A DNA stretch of 64,000 bases, from the NCBI RefSeq assembly GCF_000233715.2, contig NC_021184.1, positions 930,001 through 994,000 on the forward strand, in the 5' to 3' direction. Below are positions 50,644 through 59,987 of this stretch, piece after piece. This stretch comes from Desulfoscipio gibsoniae DSM 7213 (lineage in GTDB: Bacteria; Bacillota; Desulfotomaculia; Desulfotomaculales; Desulfallaceae). Both the position numbers and the translations under genes were made by a program. The number at the start of each line of letters is the position of its first letter. The first letter of the stretch is position 1. A model generated the notes under the pieces. That model worked only from the letters and a program-made list of their open reading frames with translations. It was not told where the DNA came from and made no database searches.

Positions 50644-50684
50644 CGGAAGCAAGAGAACCGTCTCCTTGCTTCCCTTTGCTTCCG
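50644..50684 (-). repeat. Dispersed repeat A, copy 4 (inverted)
   Basis: CGGAAGCAAGAGAACCGTCT then CCTTGCTTCC is the reverse complement of the repeat at 22772 and 29939. Confidence 0.7.
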
Positions 50685-50809
50685 TTCCCGTTTCTCACAA
50701 ACTTTCCATTATTTCTTCACAGTTTCTCCACAATTGCTGGGCAGAATAAAGTTAACGCAATAGAGTTAGCTAAAAACTATTGCGTAATAAATATGGAAGG
50801 AGGTGTAAT

Positions 50810-51277
50810 ATGGAGAAGAGAATAGTGCTTTTAACCGTTTGCCTGTTTTTAGTATTGGGTATTGTCCAGGTGGCCTCGGCTGCCGGCACGGTTCCGGATG
50901 ATGGCCCGCGTATGCTGCACAGCGACAAATGGATCAACCCGGTGGAAGCATTAAATCTCACCGACCAACAAATTACAAAAATGCGGGAGATTAATCAGAA
51001 CACCTATGAGCAAACCCGCGACCTGCGCATTAAAATGATGGACAGCAAGCATGAACTAAAACAGCTGCAGTTGCAGAAAAACCCGGACAAAGCCCAGGTA
51101 GATGCCAAAATCAAGGAAATAAACGACCTGCGTGCAAAAATCCACAGTATTTACCAGGAAAGCAGGCAGCAGTGCCAGTCTTTGCTCACCCCGGAGCAGC
51201 AGGCCAAGATAAGCGAGTTAAAAGGAAAAAAAGGCTATGGCTTCAGGGGCGGTCCGGGAGCAGCTAATACGCAGTAA
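50810..51277 (+). CDS. Spy/CpxP-like extracytoplasmic protein
   Basis: 155 residues. The signal peptide (KRIVLLTVCLFLVLGIVQVA, cleavage near ASA-AG) is followed by an all-helical, charged body with LTDQQITKMREINQ and LTPEQQAKISELKG, the two LTxxQ repeats of the Spy/CpxP family. Spy acts as an ATP-independent chaperone in the envelope; CpxP relatives damp envelope-stress signalling. ATG 50810 follows GGAAGGAGGTG. It stands alone. Confidence 0.82.
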   Translation: MEKRIVLLTVCLFLVLGIVQVASAAGTVPDDGPRMLHSDKWINPVEALNLTDQQITKMREINQNTYEQTRDLRIKMMDSKHELKQLQLQKNPDKAQVDAKIKEINDLRAKIHSIYQESRQQCQSLLTPEQQAKISELKGKKGYGFRGGPGAANTQ

Positions 51278-51411
51278 TTTATGGGGGTTAGTACAGAGAG
51301 GAGGTGAATTTTGCTGCCTCCTCTCCATCATAACTTGCCCGGAGGAATCCGGCCTTTATTGACGGAAGATGCTTTACTAAACTAAGTACCATAACCCGAA
51401 GGTGTGGCCAT

Positions 51412-52695
51412 TTAACGTAAATAAAAAATAAAAAGGTAAAATGTACAGATAATAATTGACAACAGCATGGCCGGAAAAGCTATTTTAATATAACCTGCGA
51501 AGGTTATATGAATGCCTCTTTTTTCCGCCATCCCGGCGACCACTAAATTAGCCGAAGCGCCGATCAATGTTCCATTGCCGCCAAGACAGGCACCCAGGGA
51601 AAGAGCCCACCATAAAGGAGTTACGTCCTGTATGCTCCCCAGACGACTCATGTCTTGAATTAGCGGTATCATAGCAGCAACAAATGGTATATTGTCCACA
51701 AACGCTGAAGCTATAGCGGAGAGCCAAAGTATAAGCAACCCTGTTGGTAGTAATACACCACCAGTTAGAGCCAGCGATTTTTCAGCGATAAATTCGATAA
51801 TGCCGACTTGCTCCAGCGCTCCCACCATAATAAAAAGTCCTGTAAAAAAGAAGATCACCGGCCACTCCACGGCGGCAAGGGCACGTTCAGGCTCAACTTT
51901 ACTTACTAGCAGCAGCAAGGTTGCCCCGGCCAGTGCCACAGTTGCGGAGGCAATATTTATATACTGGTGAAGAATAAAACCGAGAATAGTTAAAAAAATA
52001 ACAAACAAGCATTTTTTTAACAATAATGCGTCTTTAATTTCGCTTTTTTCTTCTAAACTCATGATGTTTCGGCTGAGATCCTCCCGTGCAAACAATTCTT
52101 TTTTATAAATAACCTTTAGACATATGATATTGGCAATATAAACAATTATAATAACAGGGGTCAGGTTGATTACAAAATCCATAAAACCTAAACCATTTGC
52201 GCTGCCAATCATAATATTGGGTGGGTCGCCAATCAGGGTGGCAGTGCCCCCTATGTTAGAGGCCATTATTTCAGCGGTTAGGAAAGGGACAGGACTAGTT
52301 TGTAATTGTTTAACAATCGCAAAGGTTACAGGGACTATTAATAATACCGTGGTAACATTGTCCAAAAGAGCTGAACATATAGCGGTTATTGCAGACAGAA
52401 AAACCATAATTTTAACCGGCTTACCTTTGGCTGCTTTAGCAGCATAAACTGCAAGATATTCAAAAATACCGGTAGCTTTGGTTATGCCGACAATAACCAT
52501 CATGCCTATTAATAGACCAATGGTATTGAAGTCGATACTCTCGATAGCACGCTGTTGGGTGAATACGCCACACAAGATCAATAAGATAGCACCTGCCAAA
52601 GCTACCACTGTTCGGTGGATTTTTTCCGACATAATCAAGGCGTAGGCAAATAAAAAAATAGTACCGGCTATAATAACCTGAATTTGTGCGTTCAT
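51412..52695 (-). CDS. ArsB/NhaD-superfamily anion or Na+/H+ permease
   Basis: 427 residues, about 11-12 helices in two repeats. Family motifs are ALLDNVTTVLLIVPVT, IGGTATLIGDPPNIMI and, in the second half, SAFVDNIPFVAAMIPLI with GACLGGNGTLIGASAN. It belongs to the ion-transporter group containing ArsB, NhaD and P-protein. The substrate (arsenite, Na+ or organic anion) is not evident, and no ars genes adjoin it. ATG 52695 follows GAGAGGGG. Confidence 0.88.
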   Translation of the reverse strand: MNAQIQVIIAGTIFLFAYALIMSEKIHRTVVALAGAILLILCGVFTQQRAIESIDFNTIGLLIGMMVIVGITKATGIFEYLAVYAAKAAKGKPVKIMVFLSAITAICSALLDNVTTVLLIVPVTFAIVKQLQTSPVPFLTAEIMASNIGGTATLIGDPPNIMIGSANGLGFMDFVINLTPVIIIVYIANIICLKVIYKKELFAREDLSRNIMSLEEKSEIKDALLLKKCLFVIFLTILGFILHQYINIASATVALAGATLLLLVSKVEPERALAAVEWPVIFFFTGLFIMVGALEQVGIIEFIAEKSLALTGGVLLPTGLLILWLSAIASAFVDNIPFVAAMIPLIQDMSRLGSIQDVTPLWWALSLGACLGGNGTLIGASANLVVAGMAEKRGIHITFAGYIKIAFPAMLLSIIICTFYLFIFYLR

Positions 52696-52713
52696 AATTA
52701 TATCCCCTCTCAT

Positions 52714-53017
52714 TTTATAGTTGTTTTTTGCAATGCTTTACGCAATTTCAGTGCCACATGCACAATATTGCTTTCGGTATTTGTAAATTGCATTTTGGCA
52801 TATGCACAAGCCAGATAGACAAACAAAAGCTTATATTTGCTGCATTAACGGTGTTGTGCAAAAAAAAAGCCCTTATGTATCAATGCATGTTAAAAAATTT
52901 ATTAATTTATTTTATAATTATGGAACAAAATGTTGATCAATATCGTATAAACTATTAATACTGTTTGTCCGCTGCCTGTGCAGCCGGTAATTTTGGATTA
53001 ACCTTATTCCGAAGGGA
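52714..53017 (+). other. Intergenic region, no gene seen
   Basis: About 300 AT-rich bases between divergent genes. Candidate promoters could not be separated from background. Confidence 0.3.
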
Positions 53018-54457
53018 TTGAAAAGGTTGCGTTTTAAAAAATTGCTGATATTGCTAACATTTGTGGCTTGTTGGATGCTGCTTGTTCCACAAGCCTTTGC
53101 CGGTGTGGATGTTTACGTTGACGGGAAAATCGTACAATTTGATGCCCCGCCCATAGTAGAGGCCTCATCCAATAGGACACTTGTGCCATTCAGGCAGATA
53201 TTTGAGGCACTGGGGGCCAAAGTGTGGTTTGATAACGGCCAAAAATCCGCTTTTGGGCAAAAAGAAGACCTTACTATACAGCTTCCTCTTAATCAAAAGG
53301 TGGCCTATAAAAACAACAATAAAATTCAGCTGGATGTGGCAACCCGGGTGGTTAATGGCCGCACAATGGTTCCGCTGCGGTTTATCGGTGAAACACTTGG
53401 CTGCCGTGTGGATGCGCATAGCACGCCGGCGGGCTTAAGAGTGGATATAGCCTGGATAGAATCTGGTCAAACGGCTAATGTACGATCATTAACAGAAATA
53501 GTAACAACAACAAATGATCAGGACTTTTTAATAGAACTAAAAGTTGGAGACGGAGAAAACAAAATATATAAATTGGGCAACCCCGATCGCCTGGTTATAG
53601 ATTTGCAAAATACCACAAACGGGGCAGGTGAAATACTTAATCTGGATAATCCTGTAGTTTCTGCAATTAGGACAGGCCAGTTAAACAGTGCTACCACCCG
53701 TGTGGTTTTGGATTTAAAAAATGTGGTGGATTACCAGGTGGAAAAAAATGAGGAGTCGCTGCAAATTAGGATTGATTATCCCGGGCAATCATCTTCTGGT
53801 GCAGCTGAACCAACTGAACCAGCTGAACCAACTGAACCAGGTGAAACAACCGGGCCAGATGGATCAGACGAAATAACTGAACCTGCTGATCCTAATGACC
53901 AGACCCAACAGCCTACCCGGGAGGTGGACGATAAGTTAATCATTCTAGACCCCGGGCACGGGGGTAAGGATGTAGGGGCCATTGGTTATTCGGGAAAATA
54001 TGAAAAGAACCTGGTTTTGGATATAACCAACCAACTGAAAACCGCGTTGGAAAACGAAGGATACACAGTAATACTAACCAGGTGGGACGATAGTTATGTA
54101 TCCCTGGATGAGCGGGTAAATATAGCTGATCGTACAAATGCGTTTGCTTTTGTTAGTATTCATGCCAACAGTGTTGGTAATCCTTCGATTGAGGGACTTG
54201 AGGTATACAAATACTATGGCTCTGACCAGAAGCTGGCCCAAAATGTGTTGGATTCGATACTTATGCAAACGGGGCAAGTTAATAGAAAAGTTAAAGAAGC
54301 GGGGTTTTATGTGATTAAGAATACACTAATGTCCGCCATCCTTATCGAAACCGGGTTTATCAGCAACCCCCGGGAAGAAGCTTTCCTATGGGATCCAGAA
54401 AACCAAAAGGATATTGTCCGGGGTATAGTTGAGGGGATAATGAAGTACTCACGCTAG
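53018..54457 (+). CDS. Secreted N-acetylmuramoyl-L-alanine amidase (stalk-AMIN-Amidase_3)
   Basis: 479 residues. Signal peptide (FKKLLILLTFVACWMLLVPQ, AFA), then a copper-amine-oxidase-N stalk domain (about 30-145: VYVDGKIVQFDAPPIVEASS, RTMVPLRFIGETLG), an AMIN wall-binding domain (about 155-255), a Pro/Thr/Glu linker (265-300), and Amidase_3 (about 305-478). The catalytic domain has zinc ligands in ILDPGHGGKDVGA, the Glu in GKYEKNLVLD, the His in VSIHANS and the final Glu in AILIETGFISN. It cuts the amide bond between muramic acid and the peptide. TTG 53018 is the likely start. Confidence 0.93.
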   Translation: MKRLRFKKLLILLTFVACWMLLVPQAFAGVDVYVDGKIVQFDAPPIVEASSNRTLVPFRQIFEALGAKVWFDNGQKSAFGQKEDLTIQLPLNQKVAYKNNNKIQLDVATRVVNGRTMVPLRFIGETLGCRVDAHSTPAGLRVDIAWIESGQTANVRSLTEIVTTTNDQDFLIELKVGDGENKIYKLGNPDRLVIDLQNTTNGAGEILNLDNPVVSAIRTGQLNSATTRVVLDLKNVVDYQVEKNEESLQIRIDYPGQSSSGAAEPTEPAEPTEPGETTGPDGSDEITEPADPNDQTQQPTREVDDKLIILDPGHGGKDVGAIGYSGKYEKNLVLDITNQLKTALENEGYTVILTRWDDSYVSLDERVNIADRTNAFAFVSIHANSVGNPSIEGLEVYKYYGSDQKLAQNVLDSILMQTGQVNRKVKEAGFYVIKNTLMSAILIETGFISNPREEAFLWDPENQKDIVRGIVEGIMKYSR

Positions 54458-54462
54458 TAAAA

Positions 54463-54500
54463 GTGCCCGTGGTTCATGATGAACTGCGGGCACCTTTGTT
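54463..54500 (+). terminator. Amidase terminator
   Basis: GTGCCCG pairs with CGGGCAC around an inner GTTCATGATGAAC hairpin (54463-54493), and TTTGTTACTTTTG follows. Confidence 0.75.
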
Positions 54501-54715
54501 ACTTTTGTTCTTAATTAATGCACAACCTTAAAGCCTAATACTTTTAGCACAAAAAAGTGAAGGCTCTCCAATTTGGCCCAGTTTTTAGTAATATTACTAC
54601 ACGATATATTTGTTTGACAAAAATTACAATATCCCGGCTGTTTATTTTCAAACATCAAATGAACCATTATAATAATGTATATGACCATATTCTTATAATG
54701 AAAGGGCAGTTCTTA

Positions 54716-57187
54716 ATGGTAATTAGTGTTAATCAGCGTATTATATTAAAACAATCAGACGATATATATAATGATATACTGCTGCCATTAAAAGAACGTT
54801 CTCAGCATAAAGACAAAAAATCTGTTTACTTTTACAGAATAATTGGTTTTAATAACCAAACCGAATTTACTAACAAAACAACTCTGTTACATCAAAAACT
54901 GGCCAACTTGGGTAATCTTTATTTGTACTTTATTGAAAATATTCCCATCCCTTTTAATGAATACTTAAACAAAAGAATTAATAAGACTTTTTCTTCATTA
55001 ATTTGGGATACTTCGGTGTGCCACCGTTCCTTAAACGATACTGAGGGTTATGTGCAGGCGGATATTTTATGTGATATTATAGAATCGGCAGAATTATTCC
55101 CGGTACCTAATGCGGAAATAAAAGTCGCATTTAGAATTGTTCTTGGTGAGTATTTAAAAAAGGAAACTTCTATAAATACAGGTATGATAAAAAATTTTAT
55201 CTCCAAGTTGCTCCTTTGGGCGCACGAGTATATCCCGGAATTCTATAAAACCAAGTCTCCGTGGAATCCCAAAGTAATATATTATGGTGATATTAAGAAA
55301 CACTCGGTTTATTTTCTGATTTTATTGTCCCAAATTGGTTGTGATGTGCTATATATTAACCCTTACTCTGATCTGGACTATAAAAAAGTTGATAATAGTA
55401 ACCGGTTTTCCATGCTCCAGGAAGGGAAAATTAAAGTCAAAATTAAAAGATCACCTATAACAAGAATCGGTAAACCAAAACAGCCGGTTAATATAGAACA
55501 ACTGTATCGGATAGTGCCAACCAAAGGCTGTTCTGCTGTGGTTAAGCTAAAAAGTTCCAACGATATATTAAAAGACATAATGGTGCCGTTAAATAAAAGA
55601 AGCGGTTACATTGGAAATCCAGCGCCTGTTTTGCCGGTATACTTTTATAGATATATTGGAATAAACGGAACAACGAAAGTAGCAATTGACGAATATTACA
55701 ATAAACTTTACCAATTGGATAAAAGTTTAAAAAGCAGACAAAATGGATTTATAAGAATAACAGACCAATTAACTATGCCAGAGAATAGTGAAATTGCGAC
55801 TTGCAGAGATAAATTGGAGCATGCCAGAGCATTGCTGCTTTATGGCACTGAAAAGGACTTTTTAATAAATAAAGTGATTAACGCTAAAATTTTGCCCACT
55901 ACCAATAGTCAACCATTAAACAACACTATAAAAACAGCTTTTAGGGATATAATGGGCTTGTTTGATAAAATGGAACCTAACAGCAGTATATCCAAGCTGG
56001 AAAACTTTACACTTAAAATAATTTGCTGGATTAACAAATATTTTAAATTCCTGTATAAGGAATTTGATTTTAAAGATAACCCCAAAGTCTTATATTATGG
56101 AGATATTAAAAACCACGAAGTGTACCTGTTGATTTATTTATCCAAAATTGGTTGCGATGTTTTATATGTTAATTCAGATATTCAAAAAGACGATATCTTT
56201 AAACAAATTGATGATAAGGAAGAATATACAAAACTTGCACAAAATGAACTTAGTAAGAAGCTGGAAAAATTTCCTGAGAGTGAGCGAGTGGTTCGAAAAG
56301 CTACCGTTGCTTACAATGCATCCCAGGAAATACAGCAGTTTATTTATAACGGGGATGTGGGGTTATTTAAACCCTGGCAGTTTGAAAATAGTCTGACTCA
56401 ACCGGTGACTTTAAGAACTACTTATGATGAATTAATCATTCTTTGGCAGGAAGAAGCTAGAGTTAGGCCCGAGTTTAGGGTGGTTGATAATACTGTTTAT
56501 GTGCCGAATCTTTTTGCTAAGATTAAGGGTACCCATGAGGATTTGGGACGGTACTGGCATGATTATAGAAAGCTGGCAACTTATAAAAATACTCATGTAA
56601 TAAACGGTGTTCCCTTTACAGAAATAAGATACAATAAGCGAGATTTGTACGCATCAGCATTTTTAATTAACAATTCGGGCTTAATAGATAAAGAAAGGCT
56701 ATATAAAAGCGACTTTTATAAGTACGGCTATTTGAGAACATCATTGCAGGAATTTATTGTTGATAAAATTGAGGAATTAATTAAGGCGGATATATTTATT
56801 AACAATAATAAAGAACTGCCTTTAAAAATATTAATGACCATCATGACTATGGATGAAGGTATTTTGAACTTGCTGGAAATCTTTGATTACCCCGGTGATG
56901 TACCAAAAGTTGTTATTTATGATGGTACTAAAGATGTTTTTAGTGATGAAGATGCTATTATTATAGCCTTTTTGAACTTGGTCGGAATAGATATAGTTAT
57001 TTTTACCCCAACCAACTATAATAATATTGAACTTAAATTAAAAGAAGAATTGATGGATACCCACCAGTTACCATCAGTACAACTGGATTTAATAGCACCT
57101 GACATTACCATTAAGCAAGCTGATCAAAATAAACTTAGTTCTTTCCTAAACAATGTCTCACTAAAAATAAGGAGGAAATTTCGTTGA
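54716..57187 (+). CDS. YceG-type Ter-system protein with internal duplication
   Basis: 823 residues, versus about 540 for Bacillus YceG. The N-terminal half (about 10-255) and the part from about 285 repeat each other: KVIYYGDIKKHSVYFL with IGCDVLYIN and KVLYYGDIKNHEVYLL with IGCDVLYVN, both preceded by a YFYR-I-G strand. Only the second copy continues into the long C-terminal region (LFAKIKGTHEDLGRYWHDYR, and a third related strand KVVIYDGTKD). YceG belongs to the Ter biosynthetic module; the activity is unknown. The DNA is clearly more AT-rich than its neighbours. ATG 54716 follows AAAGGG. Confidence 0.82.
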   Translation: MVISVNQRIILKQSDDIYNDILLPLKERSQHKDKKSVYFYRIIGFNNQTEFTNKTTLLHQKLANLGNLYLYFIENIPIPFNEYLNKRINKTFSSLIWDTSVCHRSLNDTEGYVQADILCDIIESAELFPVPNAEIKVAFRIVLGEYLKKETSINTGMIKNFISKLLLWAHEYIPEFYKTKSPWNPKVIYYGDIKKHSVYFLILLSQIGCDVLYINPYSDLDYKKVDNSNRFSMLQEGKIKVKIKRSPITRIGKPKQPVNIEQLYRIVPTKGCSAVVKLKSSNDILKDIMVPLNKRSGYIGNPAPVLPVYFYRYIGINGTTKVAIDEYYNKLYQLDKSLKSRQNGFIRITDQLTMPENSEIATCRDKLEHARALLLYGTEKDFLINKVINAKILPTTNSQPLNNTIKTAFRDIMGLFDKMEPNSSISKLENFTLKIICWINKYFKFLYKEFDFKDNPKVLYYGDIKNHEVYLLIYLSKIGCDVLYVNSDIQKDDIFKQIDDKEEYTKLAQNELSKKLEKFPESERVVRKATVAYNASQEIQQFIYNGDVGLFKPWQFENSLTQPVTLRTTYDELIILWQEEARVRPEFRVVDNTVYVPNLFAKIKGTHEDLGRYWHDYRKLATYKNTHVINGVPFTEIRYNKRDLYASAFLINNSGLIDKERLYKSDFYKYGYLRTSLQEFIVDKIEELIKADIFINNNKELPLKILMTIMTMDEGILNLLEIFDYPGDVPKVVIYDGTKDVFSDEDAIIIAFLNLVGIDIVIFTPTNYNNIELKLKEELMDTHQLPSVQLDLIAPDITIKQADQNKLSSFLNNVSLKIRRKFR

Positions 57188-58293
57188 AAATCATAAGGCC
57201 TAAAAGGCAGACCGAACAGGCAGTGGAAATAGCTCCTTTTGATTTAGAGAAGCAAAAGCAGGAGGTAGCGGTAAAAGTCCAAAATTCTCCTGTGGTGGAT
57301 AATATCTTGGAACAAATTGATCTGGAAAATGCTAATACAATTATGACCTTTGGAGCAAACATTACAGAGGAAATAGCCAAGTTTTCCGATCAAATTCTGC
57401 ACAGTATGGAAACCACCAAAGTGGAAGATTCAGGAGATATGTTGATTCAGCTTAATCGGATAATGGACAAGTTTGATATCAAGGACTTTGAAGATAAAAA
57501 ACAAGGGTTTCTAGGGAAACTGTTTAATAAGGCCAAGGATTCTATTGAAGCGTTATTTAAAAAGTATCACACCATGGGTGATGAAGTTGATAAGATTTAC
57601 GTTACCTTGAAGCAGTATGAGACAGAAATCAATAAAACCAATAATGATCTCGAAGAAATGTTTGTGAAAAATCTGGAATACTACGAACAGCTAGAACAAT
57701 ACATCTATGCCGGGGAACTGGCAACCAATGAGGTAAAAAGTAACATAATACCACAAATGCAAATGAAGGCCGACAATAGTGATGATCAACTTGATCAATT
57801 AGCGGTAAACAATGTTAACAGAATGTTGGAAATGATGGAGCAGCGGGTACACGATTTAAAATTAGCTGAAAATATTGCTATACAAACCATGCCCAGTATT
57901 AAGGCTATTCAAAACGGCAACTATAATTTAATCCGTAAAATAAATTCGGCTTTCATTATTACGTTGCCCATATTTAAGCAATGTCTAATCCAATCAATCA
58001 TGTTAAAGAGACAGGCAGTTCAGGCTAAGGCTATGCAGGCATTGGATGATAAAACCAATGAACTGCTTTTAAGAAATGCCCAAAATACAGCCCTACAATC
58101 CAAAATGACCGCACGACTGGCTTCGGGTAGTTTTGTCAGTATTGAAACACTGCAGAAGTCATGGGAAACAATTGTCAAAGGTATTGAAGAAACCAAGCAA
58201 ATCCAAGAGGATATGCGTAAGAAAAGGATTGAGGACAGTGAAAAATTACTGGCATTTAAGGAAGAGTTTGAGAATAAGAAAATGCTTAATTAA
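57184..58293 (+). CDS. TelA-family toxic anion resistance protein
   Basis: 369 residues, all-helical with long coiled coils. TelA-type segments are NTIMTFGANITEEIAKFSDQ, LYEQLEQYIYAGEL-like EYYEQLEQYIYAGELA, and LKLAENIAIQTMPSIKAIQN with ARLASGSFVSIETLQKSW. TelA partners TerD and YceG in tellurite and stress resistance of Firmicutes. TTG 57184 overlaps the yceG stop (TTGA), with AAGGAGGAA upstream, so the two form a unit. Like yceG it is AT-rich, which points to a separate acquisition from the terD part. Confidence 0.92.
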   Translation: MKIIRPKRQTEQAVEIAPFDLEKQKQEVAVKVQNSPVVDNILEQIDLENANTIMTFGANITEEIAKFSDQILHSMETTKVEDSGDMLIQLNRIMDKFDIKDFEDKKQGFLGKLFNKAKDSIEALFKKYHTMGDEVDKIYVTLKQYETEINKTNNDLEEMFVKNLEYYEQLEQYIYAGELATNEVKSNIIPQMQMKADNSDDQLDQLAVNNVNRMLEMMEQRVHDLKLAENIAIQTMPSIKAIQNGNYNLIRKINSAFIITLPIFKQCLIQSIMLKRQAVQAKAMQALDDKTNELLLRNAQNTALQSKMTARLASGSFVSIETLQKSWETIVKGIEETKQIQEDMRKKRIEDSEKLLAFKEEFENKKMLN

Positions 58294-58667
58294 GTAAGAC
58301 AGGCCCTTTTGAAAACTTCCATATCATAGCGTTGGTTTCATCAAGACATGGGAAGACATGGGGGGAAGACATGGGGACGTTTCATTTGTCTTACGCATAC
58401 AAAGTATGCATATGTCTTGCAAACATAGATCTCGAGACTCCGAAAAGTAGTAGGTTCGTTTGCGAAAGAAAAACGGCAAGAGAAGTAGGGCAAACAGGTC
58501 TAACTGAAGGGTCAAGCTGTAGCGAAAAAATGCATAGAATAGAACAATAAATGTAATCTAATTCAGCCGGGTGGAACTTATTAAAGCGAATTGTCGGCAA
58601 AAGAAATTAGATCCCACTTGTAATTAAAGAGGCGGGTCCAACCCTCGTGGTTCAACTAACTAAGCTT
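58294..58667 (+). repeat. Intergenic region with repeat B, copy 3
   Basis: About 370 bases between converging operons. GACATGGGGACGTTTCATTT and GTCTTACGC (58367-58396) match repeat B, and GGGAAGACATG is reiterated in front of it (58347-58375). No gene is visible. Confidence 0.5.
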
Positions 58668-59987
58668 TTATTTGTCGGGTTCTGTATCCCGATATGGAAA
58701 TGCTTTAATAAAACTACCTTCCTTCGTCACGCTAAGCAGCTTCCCAATAAATGCTTCCTGGTAAACATACAGTTTCCTTTCCACCATCCTGGCCGTTAAA
58801 TGCTCATCCCAGGGAACAGCCAGTTTTAGCAGGCTGTTTATTTCCTTTGCTGGTATCCTTTTACCGCTGGCCACACTCAAGTATGTCTCGCTGTCATAAC
58901 ACCAGGCCCGAAAGTTTATATGGTAGCGCTGGGCCAGGCGGGTGGCGATTTCCAGCCCCTTAACATCAAAATCCCCGCTGTAATAGATGGTGCAGCCGGC
59001 CTCGACAAGCTGGTCAAACAAGGTGAGGGCGGCCACGCTGGGCTGGCCGCTGCCGCAGACCAGCGGGGGCAGGGAGGCGGCGGGGCAGGTGTCCAAGAAG
59101 GTGCTGAATACCGCCGGGTTTTCGACCACATAAATATTCCGTCCGGGCTGCCAGAGAGTTTTTGTTTCCAGAAAACGCAGGGGCAGGATCAAAGGGCTGG
59201 CCGCAGCGTTGGCACAGTCGAATACGGCAAATCGGAGATCCTCCGGGCGTACCTGCAAACCGGCCACAGCCACGCTGGATGAAATATCATCGTCCAAAAG
59301 CCCAGCCTCCCGGAACAGGGCGCGTTTGCCTTCGGCGGTGTAATCAGTTTCGGGTATGTCCAGGTAATGCAGCAGCCCGTGAAAAAGTAGCCTGCCGATG
59401 GCATTGTCGCTGTCCAGGGCATGGGGGTCCCCGGTCAGCAAGGTGGCAAATACGGGTATACGTATGCTTTGTCCCCGGTGGCCGGCCAGGTAATCCAGTG
59501 CCTTTACGGTTATGGAGGCATCATTTGCAGCTTTTTTGCAGTTTTGCCGGTACAGGGCTAAAAGGGTGCGGTAGCCGTTCCCGCTTCCTTGAAACAGCCG
59601 GTCCAGCCAATCCCGGCTGACCGGAGTTTGGGCTTTTTCCCGCAGCTGCTCAAAAAATTGTAACCACAGGCGCTTGGCATGTTGCGTTTTCTCTTGGTTT
59701 GTAACAATTTTTTCCTTCCAGTAAACCTCCAGAAAAGCATGCAGACCGGTTTCCAGGGGGCTGTTCTTGAGCAGCTCGTCCAGTTCCGCCAGTGAAATTT
59801 TTACTTTGGTCAAACCCAGGCAATTTTTGCCCAGAAATCCGCCGATCAGGTCCTGCTCCTCCGTAGTGAGATTATCCAGGACCACGGTGCCGCGCAGGCC
59901 GTTTAGTGATTGTATTTTGTTTTTAGTCAGGGCGAATAGCCTCTTAAAACAAGGCTGCCTCAGGTAATTAAGCATTTCTTCCTTCAT
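58668..59987 (-). CDS. jetD: Wadjet subunit JetD (TIGR02679, DUF3323-DUF2399)
   Basis: 439 residues. The N-terminal arm domain (about 1-250) has LRGTVVLDNLTTEEQDLIGG and FLGKNCLGLTKVKISLAELD. The C-terminal toprim-like DUF2399 domain has CGSGQPSVAA, TIYYSGDFDVKGLEIATRLA with acidic metal ligands, and WCYDSETYLSVASG. JetD is the nuclease of the Wadjet complex, which cuts small circular plasmids. ATG 59987 lies 20 bases inside jetC and follows CGGAGG; ATG 59975 with AAGGAAG is another option. It is the last gene of the operon. Confidence 0.88.
   Translation of the reverse strand: MKEEMLNYLRQPCFKRLFALTKNKIQSLNGLRGTVVLDNLTTEEQDLIGGFLGKNCLGLTKVKISLAELDELLKNSPLETGLHAFLEVYWKEKIVTNQEKTQHAKRLWLQFFEQLREKAQTPVSRDWLDRLFQGSGNGYRTLLALYRQNCKKAANDASITVKALDYLAGHRGQSIRIPVFATLLTGDPHALDSDNAIGRLLFHGLLHYLDIPETDYTAEGKRALFREAGLLDDDISSSVAVAGLQVRPEDLRFAVFDCANAAASPLILPLRFLETKTLWQPGRNIYVVENPAVFSTFLDTCPAASLPPLVCGSGQPSVAALTLFDQLVEAGCTIYYSGDFDVKGLEIATRLAQRYHINFRAWCYDSETYLSVASGKRIPAKEINSLLKLAVPWDEHLTARMVERKLYVYQEAFIGKLLSVTKEGSFIKAFPYRDTEPDK

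Larger units (their letters stand above)
50156..50809 (+). other. Non-coding region with a permease relic, a terminator and repeat A
   Basis: About 650 bases. It holds the PstA-like relic at 50339, the terminator at 50421 and an inverted copy of repeat A at 50644. The rest is AT-rich, with a GGAAGGAGGTG ribosome site at the end. Confidence 0.4.

Noticed and set aside
53805-53900. Short tandem repeats of GAACCAACTGAACCAGCT type
   Set aside because: They encode the Pro/Thr/Glu linker of the secreted amidase; not a CRISPR or mobile repeat.
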